A stretch of 35,907 nucleotides of DNA from a virus. Positions 24,703 to 31,123 of the stretch are shown here, one piece after another. Where the stretch lies: the IMG/VR virus record IMGVR_UViG_3300018080_000081, positions 1-35,907 of that record; one strand, given 5' to 3'. A program made the translations under genes and the position numbers. Numbering within the stretch: position 1 is the stretch's first letter; every line of letters starts with the position of its first letter. The notes under the pieces were generated by a model, which saw only the letters and a program-made list of their open reading frames with translations, made no database searches and was not told the DNA's origin.

Positions 24703-25254
24703 TTACTTAAGTTTTAGTGTATATAGATCTTCTAAATTATCTACATTCCAAAACACAAGTTCCTCTTTATTATTTATCTTATTAACTCGTTTAGATATGC
24801 GTTCTAAGGTGTCTATATCTGCAAAGAATTTTCCACTAGGAGACTCTAACCCACTTGCTTTATCAATACCACCATCAATACACCAAGCAATAGCCATTCT
24901 AAATGCAGACTTAAGATTTTTCTGACGTTTTAATTTATCATTAAGTCTACAATACCCCAAATATTGTTTATAATTCATTGATATATTCCAAACTTGATCA
25001 TTCCTGTACCACCTACAGGTACTTGATCTTTTAACATCTACAAATGAAGTTACGGCATATGAATGAATTAATAAATCTGGACATGCAAAACTTTCATTAT
25101 TAACGATTATTTTTGGGCCACCTACATTTGGACTATTAATATCTTTCTGGAACTCTATAACTGTATATTTTTTTAATCTAAATATATTAGCTATATCTTT
25201 CTCAGCTGCAAGACCATAAGCTAACCTCTTTGAAAAATCAAACATTTCCATCAT
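24703..25254 (-). CDS. PD-(D/E)XK nuclease
   Basis: A 183-aa protein, ATG behind AGGAG. The catalytic pattern is visible: Glu18 in the first helix (GLAAEKDIANIF), Asp60 in CPDLLIHS and the DxK pair Asp73/Lys75 in FVDVKRSS, as in resolvase-like and VRR-NUC-type PD-(D/E)XK enzymes. The downstream helix CRWYRNDQVWNISMNYKQYLGYC would complete the fold. It is likely a DNA endonuclease for recombination or packaging. It lies between the large terminase and portal genes, which fits removal of branches before packaging. Confidence 0.7.
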   Translation of the reverse strand: MMEMFDFSKRLAYGLAAEKDIANIFRLKKYTVIEFQKDINSPNVGGPKIIVNNESFACPDLLIHSYAVTSFVDVKRSSTCRWYRNDQVWNISMNYKQYLGYCRLNDKLKRQKNLKSAFRMAIAWCIDGGIDKASGLESPSGKFFADIDTLERISKRVNKINNKEELVFWNVDNLEDLYTLKLK

Positions 25255-25274
25255 TTTATAGGTTCTCCTAATAT

Positions 25275-25544
25275 TTAATGATCCTTGTTCAATAATTTTT
25301 CTATTTGTTCCAACATTTTATTGATATTATTTACTTTTTCTTCTTGTTTACTCAGTAACTGTTTAAATTTTAGTTCATTCTCTTTAATTCGTTTTTTCAA
25401 TATATCACCAAAATCATCAATTTTCTTACATGTCTTATTTAACTCTCTTGAATATTTAAAATCCTCCTCAGTCCACTCGGGGGTTCTTTTCATTGCACAA
25501 AGTGGACTAAGGAGTAGAAGGTAAAAGAAGAATATTTTTTTCAT
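25275..25544 (-). CDS. Small secreted coiled-coil protein
   Basis: An 89-aa protein, ATG behind AAGGA. The N-terminus is a signal or anchor (MKKIFFFYLLLLSPLCA). The remainder is a charged coiled coil (LKKRIKENELKFKQLLSKQEEKVNNINKMLEQIEKLL). This anchor-plus-periplasmic-coil layout is that of inner-membrane spanins (Rz), but the hydrophobic part is short and may be cleaved. It lies between the terminase and nuclease genes. Confidence 0.6.
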   Translation of the reverse strand: MKKIFFFYLLLLSPLCAMKRTPEWTEEDFKYSRELNKTCKKIDDFGDILKKRIKENELKFKQLLSKQEEKVNNINKMLEQIEKLLNKDH

Positions 25545-25555
25545 TTACTATCCTT

Positions 25556-26974
25556 TTAATATTTTTTATCTTCGAACATAGGAGGCAACTTTCTTTTGCC
25601 ATACATAACTCTTTGATATCGTTTTTCATCGTCTTCAATTTGACCTACATTACTTTCAATAATTTTAATTGATAAACATAAGTACCTTAAACAGTCTGCC
25701 CAATCATTAGCCCAAGTCTCATTATCCTTAGTACTAAAGCATTTACCTATTGGATCCCACTTGCGACTATAATTTTGAATAGCATTAAGTAACGTTGAAC
25801 ATTTTTCTTCATCAATAAATAACCTATTAAACATATGCTTTACAACTTCAATACCCGTAACAAGTGCAGATTTTTTTAAAACATGCATATTTATACCAAG
25901 ATTTCTAAAGATACCCAACCTAGTATTTCCATCATTTTGGTTGTGGCGAACTGCATCGTGAGGGCAAAAGTGACTACCATAAAAATAGTTATTGTTTATC
26001 TCATACGATCGTAACATACTAACTAACTCAGATATTTGAGAATTATGCTTATGAAATGAGTTAATAATATTAATTTTAGAACCAATTACCTGATAAAATA
26101 AAAAGACACTTGGAGATTTCCAACCAAGATCGCAAACAGTGTGTACCTTGTGCATTGGATCATGAGGAACAAAACCAACTCTCTTTTCTACATATGCCAT
26201 CTTTAAATTATTTGCGTAATATGTTCCAAAATTAGCTATCTCAAAACTGGAAAAATATTCTTGTAAAAATAACTCCTCACTCATTTCAAGTTTTTCTTTT
26301 TCTAACGCTTCTGCAGTAATATGCCTAGTGTCATCTACAGTTAGCAAACAAGTAAACCAATCTTTAGATTTTAATGCGTTTTTGTATAAAAAGTAGAAGT
26401 CATTATATCCTTTAGGTGTTGAAATGAAAAGAACCCATCCGTTATTTGCCGCTAATATAGGTCTCATTAAACTATATGCCATTGGATTATTTTGCGATGC
26501 ATACTCAGAATACACAATGCCGACGGGGTTAGTTCCTAAAAGAGTCTCGATATTATCTGACCCATTAAACTGCAAGATACTACCATTAATAAACTTAATC
26601 TTCATCTGAGTATTATTAACGCTTTCAATAAGATCGTCAGGAATAAACGAAAGGAACTTTTCACCTGTAATTAGTATCGAATCCCAAATAGCCTTGCGGC
26701 ACTGTGAATACTTTGGAAATAAATAATAGTATGTTCCCACACGCAAAAAAGCTTGTCGTATGACCAAATTTAAGGCTGCCACGTCTTTTCCTGCTCTACG
26801 TGGCCAAATAGCTATTAAGTTCTTAAATTTATCAACCTCTAACGCATTAATTAAATCAACCTGGTAAAACCGTGGTTCAAATTTATCCACATGTACTAGT
26901 TTTGTCTTTTTATCAAGTTTGTTTTTATTTATAGACGTTAGAGGTTTCATATTGACTCTTTGTTTTAAGTTCAT
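25556..26974 (-). CDS. terL: Terminase large subunit
   Basis: A 472-aa packaging motor. The ATPase half shows Walker A as PRRAGKD (residues 58-64), Walker B as GIVYSE (152-157) with catalytic Glu157, and the coupling motif LFISTPKG (182-189). The RNase H-like nuclease half shows Asp282 in VCDLGWKSP, Asp340 in CPHDAVRHN and Asp424/427 in ANDWADCLRY. It translocates DNA through the portal and cuts concatemers. The start overlaps the zinc-ribbon gene by 50 nt. An in-frame ATG at 26950 with a slightly better upstream site is an alternative. Confidence 0.92.
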   Translation of the reverse strand: MNLKQRVNMKPLTSINKNKLDKKTKLVHVDKFEPRFYQVDLINALEVDKFKNLIAIWPRRAGKDVAALNLVIRQAFLRVGTYYYLFPKYSQCRKAIWDSILITGEKFLSFIPDDLIESVNNTQMKIKFINGSILQFNGSDNIETLLGTNPVGIVYSEYASQNNPMAYSLMRPILAANNGWVLFISTPKGYNDFYFLYKNALKSKDWFTCLLTVDDTRHITAEALEKEKLEMSEELFLQEYFSSFEIANFGTYYANNLKMAYVEKRVGFVPHDPMHKVHTVCDLGWKSPSVFLFYQVIGSKINIINSFHKHNSQISELVSMLRSYEINNNYFYGSHFCPHDAVRHNQNDGNTRLGIFRNLGINMHVLKKSALVTGIEVVKHMFNRLFIDEEKCSTLLNAIQNYSRKWDPIGKCFSTKDNETWANDWADCLRYLCLSIKIIESNVGQIEDDEKRYQRVMYGKRKLPPMFEDKKY

Positions 26975-27164
26975 ATTTTTCTAAAACAGTCATCTTGCAT
27001 TTATCACAATAAACTTCATACCTTAAGACACTGGTCCAGTTCTCTCTAGGGTCAAGCATCTTTTTATCTTCTTCACTTAGTTTGGATTTAGATACATTTT
27101 TACAAAACAAATCACTATTGCATTTTGGACAATTTATTATTCCTACACCATCTTTAAGTTTCAT
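26925..27164 (-). CDS. Small zinc-ribbon protein
   Basis: A 79-aa protein. The ATG at 27164 has GGGTGA upstream; a GTG at 27173 that overlaps the previous stop is an alternative. Two CxxC knuckles, CPKC (near residue 13) and CDKC (near residue 55), are about 40 residues apart and should bind one zinc. The end overlaps the start of the large terminase gene by 50 nt. Function unknown; it is followed by terminase and preceded by another zinc ribbon. Confidence 0.7.
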   Translation of the reverse strand: MKLKDGVGIINCPKCNSDLFCKNVSKSKLSEEDKKMLDPRENWTSVLRYEVYCDKCKMTVLEKYELKTKSQYETSNVYK

Positions 27165-27169
27165 ATTTA

Positions 27170-27352
27170 TCACCCTACACCATCTTTACAATCTTTTATT
27201 CTGTAACACATAACTGATAGTTCTTCACCACAGTTAGAGCACTTATATATATAAGAAGTTGTTATAGATATTTTAGTTTCGCTATCAATCTTTTTCCTTT
27301 GAAAAAGCACTTCATCCTTTAAACATTTTATACATTTAAGTTTATCTGCCAT
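27170..27352 (-). CDS. Small zinc-ribbon protein
   Basis: A 60-aa protein. Two CxxC knuckles, CIKC at residues 7-10 and CSNC near 38-41, are separated by a beta-rich stretch (KISITTSYIYK), a zinc-ribbon layout. The ribosome site (AAAGA) is weak and lies in the 15-nt gap after the tRNA-like gene, so translation may depend on tRNA processing or on readthrough. Its fold resembles that of the next gene, so the two may come from duplication. Confidence 0.65.
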   Translation of the reverse strand: MADKLKCIKCLKDEVLFQRKKIDSETKISITTSYIYKCSNCGEELSVMCYRIKDCKDGVG

Positions 27353-27367
27353 ATTGTCTTTCTTATG

Positions 27368-27434
27368 TCCTCAAGGTGGAATCGAACCAACCGACCCGCT
27401 GTTGCAAAGCGCTCTACCACTGAGTTATTGAGGA
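27368..27434 (-). tRNA. Short tRNA-Cys(GCA)-like gene
   Basis: A 67-nt cloverleaf-like sequence. The acceptor arms TCCTCAA and TTGAGGA pair over 7 bp. CTC-AGTGGTA-GAG makes a 3-bp D arm. CGCT and AGCG close the loop TTGCAAC, which gives anticodon GCA with U33 and A37. The T arm has GG-TTCGATT-CC with one extra T in its 5' strand. Several bases are missing between the D and anticodon stems, and no CCA is encoded. It may be a functional minimal tRNA-Cys, a decaying copy or a tRNA mimic. Confidence 0.65.
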
Positions 27435-27472
27435 CTGTCGTTACTAATTTTTGTTTCTACAGCTTTTTATCG

Positions 27473-27760
27473 CTATTTTTTACTATTTTTATCATCTTTT
27501 ACCCCTTCTGGTGTAAATGGTGTTTGCTTCTTTTTACCTCTTCCAACGACTTTTTTGCATCGTGTCTCAAGGCTATAAAGATCACTTTTTAAAGTCTCAT
27601 ATCTAGAAATATTGATTGCACTGATATCACTCATCATTACTTTAAGTCTATCGATCTCTTTATTCATTTCACCTTCTAATGATGAATAAAGCAAATATGT
27701 AACAATAAAATTAGTAATAACAAGCCCCATGATAACTAACAATAAATAAACAAGAAACAT
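27473..27760 (-). CDS. Membrane-anchored coiled-coil protein (spanin-like)
   Basis: A 95-aa protein, ATG behind AGGAG. One long N-terminal membrane helix (MFLVYLLLVIMGLVITNFIVTYLLY) is followed by a charged coiled coil (EGEMNKEIDRLKVMMSDISAI, ETLKSDLYSLETRCKK) and a basic, Lys-rich tail. This is the layout of inner-membrane spanins (Rz). It lies directly after the holin-like gene, which supports a lysis role, but no Rz1 partner is nested in it. Confidence 0.6.
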   Translation of the reverse strand: MFLVYLLLVIMGLVITNFIVTYLLYSSLEGEMNKEIDRLKVMMSDISAINISRYETLKSDLYSLETRCKKVVGRGKKKQTPFTPEGVKDDKNSKK

Positions 27761-27769
27761 ATAGTTCTC

Positions 27770-27952
27770 CTACGGATTAAAGGTTGAATTAATTACTTCG
27801 TTCCAAAAAAACACTGCTACAAATATTAATGGCACCCCAAAAACAATAAAACCTACAGCATATAAACTAACATTAAATAACATTACAAGAGTTAATAACA
27901 CAAGCAATAAGCAAGTGCCTATAATTGAGCTATGCAATTTATCTTTAATCAC
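27770..27952 (-). CDS. Holin-like two-helix membrane protein
   Basis: A 60-aa protein that starts with GTG behind GAGG and overlaps the small-terminase stop by 4 nt (GTGA). Residues about 8-30 and 33-52 are two hydrophobic helices (SIIGTCLLLVLLTLVMLFNV, AVGFIVFGVPLIFVAVFFW) joined by a short turn. Both termini are polar. Size and topology suit a class II holin, and the next gene is spanin-like. No endolysin lies nearby. Confidence 0.55.
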   Translation of the reverse strand: MIKDKLHSSIIGTCLLLVLLTLVMLFNVSLYAVGFIVFGVPLIFVAVFFWNEVINSTFNP

Positions 27953-28458
27953 TTTTTATCCTCTAAACTGTTAAAGTGTACATGCACTTCGGTTTCTTTT
28001 TTCTCATCACGTTTATTGCGCAGCTCTGCGTTTCTTTCATCTGCTGTGTTCCATTCTTCAGAGTACATAAAAAGGGTGTGTTTGAGGGTATTGGTATCAT
28101 GCTCCTTCAGCATTTCTTCACGTCTAAGACCTAAAAGATCAAGGCAACGTTCATGCATAGACTTAAAATATTCGTTTTTATCGAGCCAATCACGATACAT
28201 GTATCTAGTTACACCTCGTTCGATTCTAAACTTATGCAGATGGCAACAATCTTTATTTTTTTGCATATAAGCTAATTGTTCATCAGCAAATCGTTCTATC
28301 ATATTTTGTGTTACAGCTCCTCGTTGTCCAAAAAACTGGTAAAAGTCGGCTATTTCTTTTTTAAATGCTCTTACTTTGCCTTTAGAAGGGGCCTTATTTG
28401 CGTTCCTACTGAGGTTCGTTTTACGTTTAATATTGGTTTTAGATGCTTTTTTAGCCAT
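27949..28458 (-). CDS. Terminase small subunit candidate
   Basis: A 169-aa protein, ATG behind AGGAG. The N-terminal ~30 residues are basic (KKASKTNIKRKTNLSR). A helical core follows with ADEQLAYMQKNKDCCHLHKFRIERGVTRYMYRDWLDKNEYFKSMHERCLDLLGLRREEMLKE, which has the usual form of small terminases: a helix-turn-helix in which a specificity helix is followed by a DW(L)xKxxxF segment and a long coiled coil. The C-terminus is charged. It should recognise the packaging site and stimulate the large subunit, which is coded 975 bp further on. Confidence 0.65.
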   Translation of the reverse strand: MAKKASKTNIKRKTNLSRNANKAPSKGKVRAFKKEIADFYQFFGQRGAVTQNMIERFADEQLAYMQKNKDCCHLHKFRIERGVTRYMYRDWLDKNEYFKSMHERCLDLLGLRREEMLKEHDTNTLKHTLFMYSEEWNTADERNAELRNKRDEKKETEVHVHFNSLEDKK

Positions 28459-28831
28459 CTTTAGAACTCCTTAAAGTATGTGGCTTTATTGTAATTTCAA
28501 TCCTAGGTTCTTTATCATAATACTTATTCAAGGTTAATCCATGAATCAAAGATTCTTTCTGATATATTTTACCTATAGCAATATTATTAATAAACATAAA
28601 TAGATGTGTTATTTTTGCAACACGAGCTATTTTCACCATAGGCATATAAAAGTTCATTTTAATATTTATAGGCTCAGTAATTAAAGGTTCATTTGCGAAT
28701 TGGTTTTCTAGTATTACTGTGTATCGGATTCGATTTTCTGAATAATTTCTACATAACATATTATAGTTAACATCTGATTTATAATGGCTATAAGGTACTC
28801 CAGGAATACAAAATTTATACATTTTTTTCAT
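28451..28831 (-). CDS. RusA-fold-like protein lacking the usual acidic residues
   Basis: A 126-aa protein, ATG behind AGGGG, overlapping the next gene by 8 nt. The plan fits RusA resolvases: an N-terminal FCIPGVPYSH strand, a central PINIKMNFYMPM strand, then INNIAIGKIYQKESLIHGLTLNKYYDKEPRIEITI, which aligns by eye with the RusA segment DxDN...DD.xI...K.Y. At the positions of the conserved Asp residues there are Phe, Asn, Lys and Glu. If the relation is real, the enzyme is probably inactive or has a new role, such as DNA-junction binding. Confidence 0.5.
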   Translation of the reverse strand: MKKMYKFCIPGVPYSHYKSDVNYNMLCRNYSENRIRYTVILENQFANEPLITEPINIKMNFYMPMVKIARVAKITHLFMFINNIAIGKIYQKESLIHGLTLNKYYDKEPRIEITIKPHTLRSSKDG

Positions 28832-28852
28832 AGTTCCCCTAAAAAAGTCACA

Positions 28853-29413
28853 TTATTGTTTATTTTTAACCCCAATATTTATACAAGAAAAAATATCACC
28901 TATGCTTTTAAAACCACGATGATGAGAGCGGGTTAGTTGATCGTTCTCATCATCGTGGTTAAAAGGAGAGTAATGAAGCCTTTTTCTATATATTCTTTGT
29001 ATTGGAGTGCTAAAAATGGAGTATAATTGCTTTATAGCAAGAGGTAACAAAGAAATACTGGGTATAAACTTTTTCAACAATTTTTTAATTTTAAAATCTC
29101 TAAAGAAATCATGTATGAAATATATAGAAGTATTATATTCTCTATATATTTTTGATATTATACCGAGATCGCATATTTTCAGAATAATTCTATTGATTTG
29201 GCGTCTAGTTAGTTTGGTCCATTTTGCAATTTTAGATTGAGATATATACGTTGTGTCATGTTTAGCACAAAGATAGCAAATAATATCTATTACTTCTAAG
29301 TCACTCTTATTTAATTTCTTAAAAGCAGCCTTAGGATTACTTTGAATGTCTAAGCTTACGTCTTTCACTATAGTATTTTTATGTTCAATATTATATTTAC
29401 TAACATTTACCAT
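28853..29413 (-). CDS. Winged-helix protein (HTH_36-like), regulator or replication initiator
   Basis: A 186-aa protein, ATG behind AGGGAG. Residues about 36-100 form a winged helix (SDLEVIDIICYLCAKHDTTYISQSKIAKWTKLTRRQINRIILKICDLGIIS), a pattern known from HTH_36-type phage and plasmid regulators or Rep proteins. The basic C-terminal half (KIKKLLKKFIP, RIYRKRLHY) and a His/Asp-rich segment (NHDDENDQLTRSHHRG) follow. The DNA for that segment is a perfect inverted repeat. It leads the minus-strand run that contains both terminase genes. A TTGACA promoter lies about 160 bp upstream. Confidence 0.65.
   Translation of the reverse strand: MVNVSKYNIEHKNTIVKDVSLDIQSNPKAAFKKLNKSDLEVIDIICYLCAKHDTTYISQSKIAKWTKLTRRQINRIILKICDLGIISKIYREYNTSIYFIHDFFRDFKIKKLLKKFIPSISLLPLAIKQLYSIFSTPIQRIYRKRLHYSPFNHDDENDQLTRSHHRGFKSIGDIFSCINIGVKNKQ
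28912..28960. repeat. Perfect 16-bp inverted repeat inside the winged-helix gene
   Basis: AACCACGATGATGAGA at 28912-28927 and its exact reverse complement at 28945-28960 are separated by 17 bp. Three more pairs (one G-U) extend the stem inward to leave an 11-nt loop. On the minus strand the stem is followed by TTTT, like an intrinsic terminator. It covers codons 152-167 of the 186-codon gene and is less AT-rich than its surroundings. Confidence 0.9.
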
Positions 29414-29481
29414 ACGACTCTCTCCCTCTAGATTGCCATTCTTATACTCACCTAATCAATTTCAATAAATCACCATGTATT

Positions 29482-29513
29482 TAAGAAGGTGCCATCATAC
29501 AGACACCTTCTTA
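29482..29513. repeat. 10-bp-stem hairpin
   Basis: TAAGAAGGTG and CACCTTCTTA pair perfectly around a 12-nt loop. No T-run follows on either strand, so a plain intrinsic terminator is unlikely. On the minus strand it falls in the 5' leader of the 186-aa winged-helix gene, downstream of the 29575-29603 promoter. Confidence 0.7.
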
Positions 29514-29574
29514 GTCCCTACATGTAAATAAACACTCATCACGATATATTTACAGATTTCAATCTTCTAATAAT

Positions 29575-29603
29575 AGAGTAGCACGCTATTTATTCAATGT
29601 CAA
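29575..29603 (-). promoter_or_regulatory. Leftward sigma70-type promoter
   Basis: On the minus strand TTGACA (29603-29598), a 17-bp spacer and TACTCT (29580-29575). The -35 is perfect and the spacing ideal; the -10 is fair. It points at the 186-aa winged-helix gene and on toward the terminase genes. Confidence 0.6.
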
Positions 29604-29778
29604 GAACTTTTTTACATATTTTACTTAATTATCTTTTTTCTTAAAATAAACAGTGCATTTTAAACCACTATGCTACATATTTCTAATTAAACTTTCTTTA
29701 AGTGAAAAAATCTTTATTCATCTCATTTAAGGAATTCTTTAGTGTTACATGCATAAATAACGATAGAATAGTAAATTT

Positions 29779-29820
29779 GTGCGCCTACCATCATGCTACG
29801 CACCTGACAATTGTAGGCAC
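29779..29820. repeat. Bulged inverted repeat
   Basis: GTGCGCCTAC on the left pairs with GTAGGCAC on the right (GTG-CCTAC with a 2-nt bulge). The left arm can instead pair locally as GTGCG with CGCAC, so two folds compete. It lies in the candidate origin region. Confidence 0.5.
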
Positions 29821-29849
29821 TATCAATACATAATACTTTTTAAGAAATA

Positions 29850-29892
29850 ACTTAAGTGTATCACTTAAGTGATGAGCCTCATTATTTAAGTG
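29850..29892. repeat. TTAAGTG repeats with a 21-bp dyad
   Basis: ACTTAAGTG (29850-29858), spacer TAT, and CACTTAAGT (29862-29870) form a perfect dyad. A third half-site ATTTAAGTG follows at 29884-29892, and TTAAGTG also occurs at 29698-29704. The form suits a dimeric DNA-binding protein, or iterons of an origin. Confidence 0.65.
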
Positions 29893-29915
29893 ATATGCTT
29901 AGGTTAAATTTTTAA

Positions 29916-29980
29916 TTCAGGTTTCAGAAATAGTTTTTGCGTCTCATTCTACAAAAACATGCTCTAACCAAAAACCTGAA
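29916..29980. repeat. Nested double hairpin
   Basis: An outer 9-bp stem, TTCAGGTTT (29916-29924) with AAACCTGAA (29972-29980), encloses an inner 7-bp stem, GTTTTTG (29933-29939) with CAAAAAC (29952-29958). Asymmetric inner loops of 8 and 13 nt and a 12-nt end loop remain. This could be a structured RNA or a single-strand origin-type element. Confidence 0.65.
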
Positions 29981-30060
29981 AAATATATATTTAAAAAATA
30001 ACATAGCAACACTCTTTTACTTAGAGCATATCTTTGTACATCTTAAAATAGATAGAAACT

Positions 30061-30106
30061 CTTTTAATTATTAAGATAGATTACTAAAACTATCTTAATT
30101 TAAAAG
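30061..30106. repeat. Imperfect inverted repeat near the end of the 220-aa gene
   Basis: CTTTTAATTATTAAGATAG on the left pairs with CTATCTTAATTTAAAAG on the right, with 2-3 unpaired bases and a 10-nt loop. It is very A/T-rich and lies 60 bp past the stop of the minus-strand winged-helix gene, so it may help end that transcript or form part of the origin. Confidence 0.5.
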
Positions 30107-30166
30107 TTACTATCTTCTACATAAAGAATTCTAAAAAGGGTTAATGTTAAATAAAACAGTATCTTA

Positions 30167-30829
30167 CTATCGTGTTCCATATATATTTAAGACATCAAAT
30201 TGATCATAAATAGAAATCTCTGATACTTGTGAATCAAATGTTAACAAAGTTGACGTTATTTTATTGAATATTGCTCTTCTTCTAAGTTTTTCTCCTTTAT
30301 ATAACGTTACGTTAGAACATATAGGTGTTAACTGTCCGCCAGGCAGGACATATTCAGGACTACAAATAAGATGTAATTTTAAGATATTGGGTATATATTT
30401 CCAAGCCCAACTCTTAACACTATTTATATAAAATAACTCATCTACTTCGTACTCAAGAGTTTCATATATATCATTGATACAGAATTTTTTAATAAACCCT
30501 ATATCACACAAGAAACCAATAACCTTGTTAACATAAGTTCGAGTAGCTCCAACCATTTTAGCTATAGTAGCTTGAGCTATACACACAGAACCATCGTTTT
30601 TATACACCAACCAAATCAATGTATTAAATATTTTAATTAATTTTATAGAGTCTTTGAATGCTTCAAAAAACAATACAGTATCTTTCTTTAATATTGATGG
30701 TATACCAATAGAAACAGTATGGTATTGCTTCTTGCTCATACATCTTCTTAGCTTCTTAGTATTTTTAGCATATTCTATAATGCATTGTTTTATATTATTC
30801 TGTATATTTTCTTGATTTAAGTTTGCCAT
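30167..30829 (-). CDS. Second winged-helix protein, probable autoregulated repressor or initiator
   Basis: A 220-aa protein, ATG behind AAGG. Residues about 62-115 form a winged helix (IKIFNTLIWLVYKNDGSVCIAQATIAKMVGATRTYVNKVIGFLCDIGFIKK), similar in plan to the 186-aa protein (SQ(S/A)TIAK...R..VN.II.FLCD.G.I). The N- and C-termini are basic. Its promoter lies in two overlapping dyads (30850-30913), which suggests control by itself or by its paralogue. It faces away from the rightward early operon, an arrangement typical of a repressor or initiator next to an early promoter. Confidence 0.65.
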   Translation of the reverse strand: MANLNQENIQNNIKQCIIEYAKNTKKLRRCMSKKQYHTVSIGIPSILKKDTVLFFEAFKDSIKLIKIFNTLIWLVYKNDGSVCIAQATIAKMVGATRTYVNKVIGFLCDIGFIKKFCINDIYETLEYEVDELFYINSVKSWAWKYIPNILKLHLICSPEYVLPGGQLTPICSNVTLYKGEKLRRRAIFNKITSTLLTFDSQVSEISIYDQFDVLNIYGTR

Positions 30830-30849
30830 TTTTTAAACCTTATATTACG

Positions 30850-30913
30850 TTAAAGTTACTTATATTACTTTAAAGATACCATAAGCAAAGTCTTCTGACA
30901 ATGTTTATGGTAT
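30850..30913. promoter_or_regulatory. Two dyads overlapping the leftward promoter
   Basis: ATACCATAA (30876-30884) and TTATGGTAT (30905-30913) form a perfect 9-bp dyad with 20 bp between arms. TTAAAGT (30850-30856) and ACTTTAA (30867-30873) form a second. The first overlaps the -10 and flanks the -35; the second covers the start-site side. Both are placed to block or modulate leftward transcription. Confidence 0.6.
30873..30901 (-). promoter_or_regulatory. Leftward promoter of the 220-aa winged-helix gene
   Basis: On the minus strand TTGTCA (30901-30896), a 17-bp spacer and TATCTT (30878-30873), 44 bp upstream of the ATG. It is embedded in the dyads described at 30850-30913. Confidence 0.55.
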
Positions 30914-31094
30914 ATTACTTTTCTATCTATAAGTAAAAAATCCCACTCTTAAAATACATTCTACTTGGAAATGCTCTAAATTGAAGTTCGGTTAAAAGAG
31001 TTATTATATATAGTTAAGAATATGGTGAGACATTTTGCTAAATGGTCCGCTCTACAAGTACATATCAATTATTTAAATTAATTTAAAAAAAGAC

Positions 31095-31123
31095 TTGACA
31101 TTGTTATATGTCTATGTTATATT
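31095..31123 (+). promoter_or_regulatory. Near-consensus rightward early promoter
   Basis: TTGACA (31095-31100), a 17-bp spacer and TATATT (31118-31123), 52 bp before the first gene of the early operon. This is the best sigma70 match seen in the window and should be read by host RNA polymerase. Confidence 0.8.

Larger units (their letters stand above)
29414..30166. other. 753-bp dyad-rich non-coding region, candidate origin or regulatory region
   Basis: No supportable gene was found on either strand. It contains a leftward promoter, a 10-bp-stem hairpin (29482-29513), a bulged hairpin (29779-29820), TTAAGTG repeats with a 21-bp dyad (29850-29892), a nested double hairpin (29916-29980) and an inverted repeat at 30061-30106. 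It lies between two winged-helix genes. The density of dyads and its A/T content fit a replication origin or a large operator region. Confidence 0.6.

Noticed and set aside
30130-30205. A short plus-strand frame starting near 30143 behind AAGGG
   Set aside because: It has about 19 codons and lies over the end of the 220-aa gene; nothing else supports it.
30333-30350. A short GC-rich hairpin (TGTCC...GGACA) in the 220-aa gene
   Set aside because: A 5-bp stem with a bulge is within what coding sequence gives by chance, unlike the 16-bp repeat in the neighbouring winged-helix gene.
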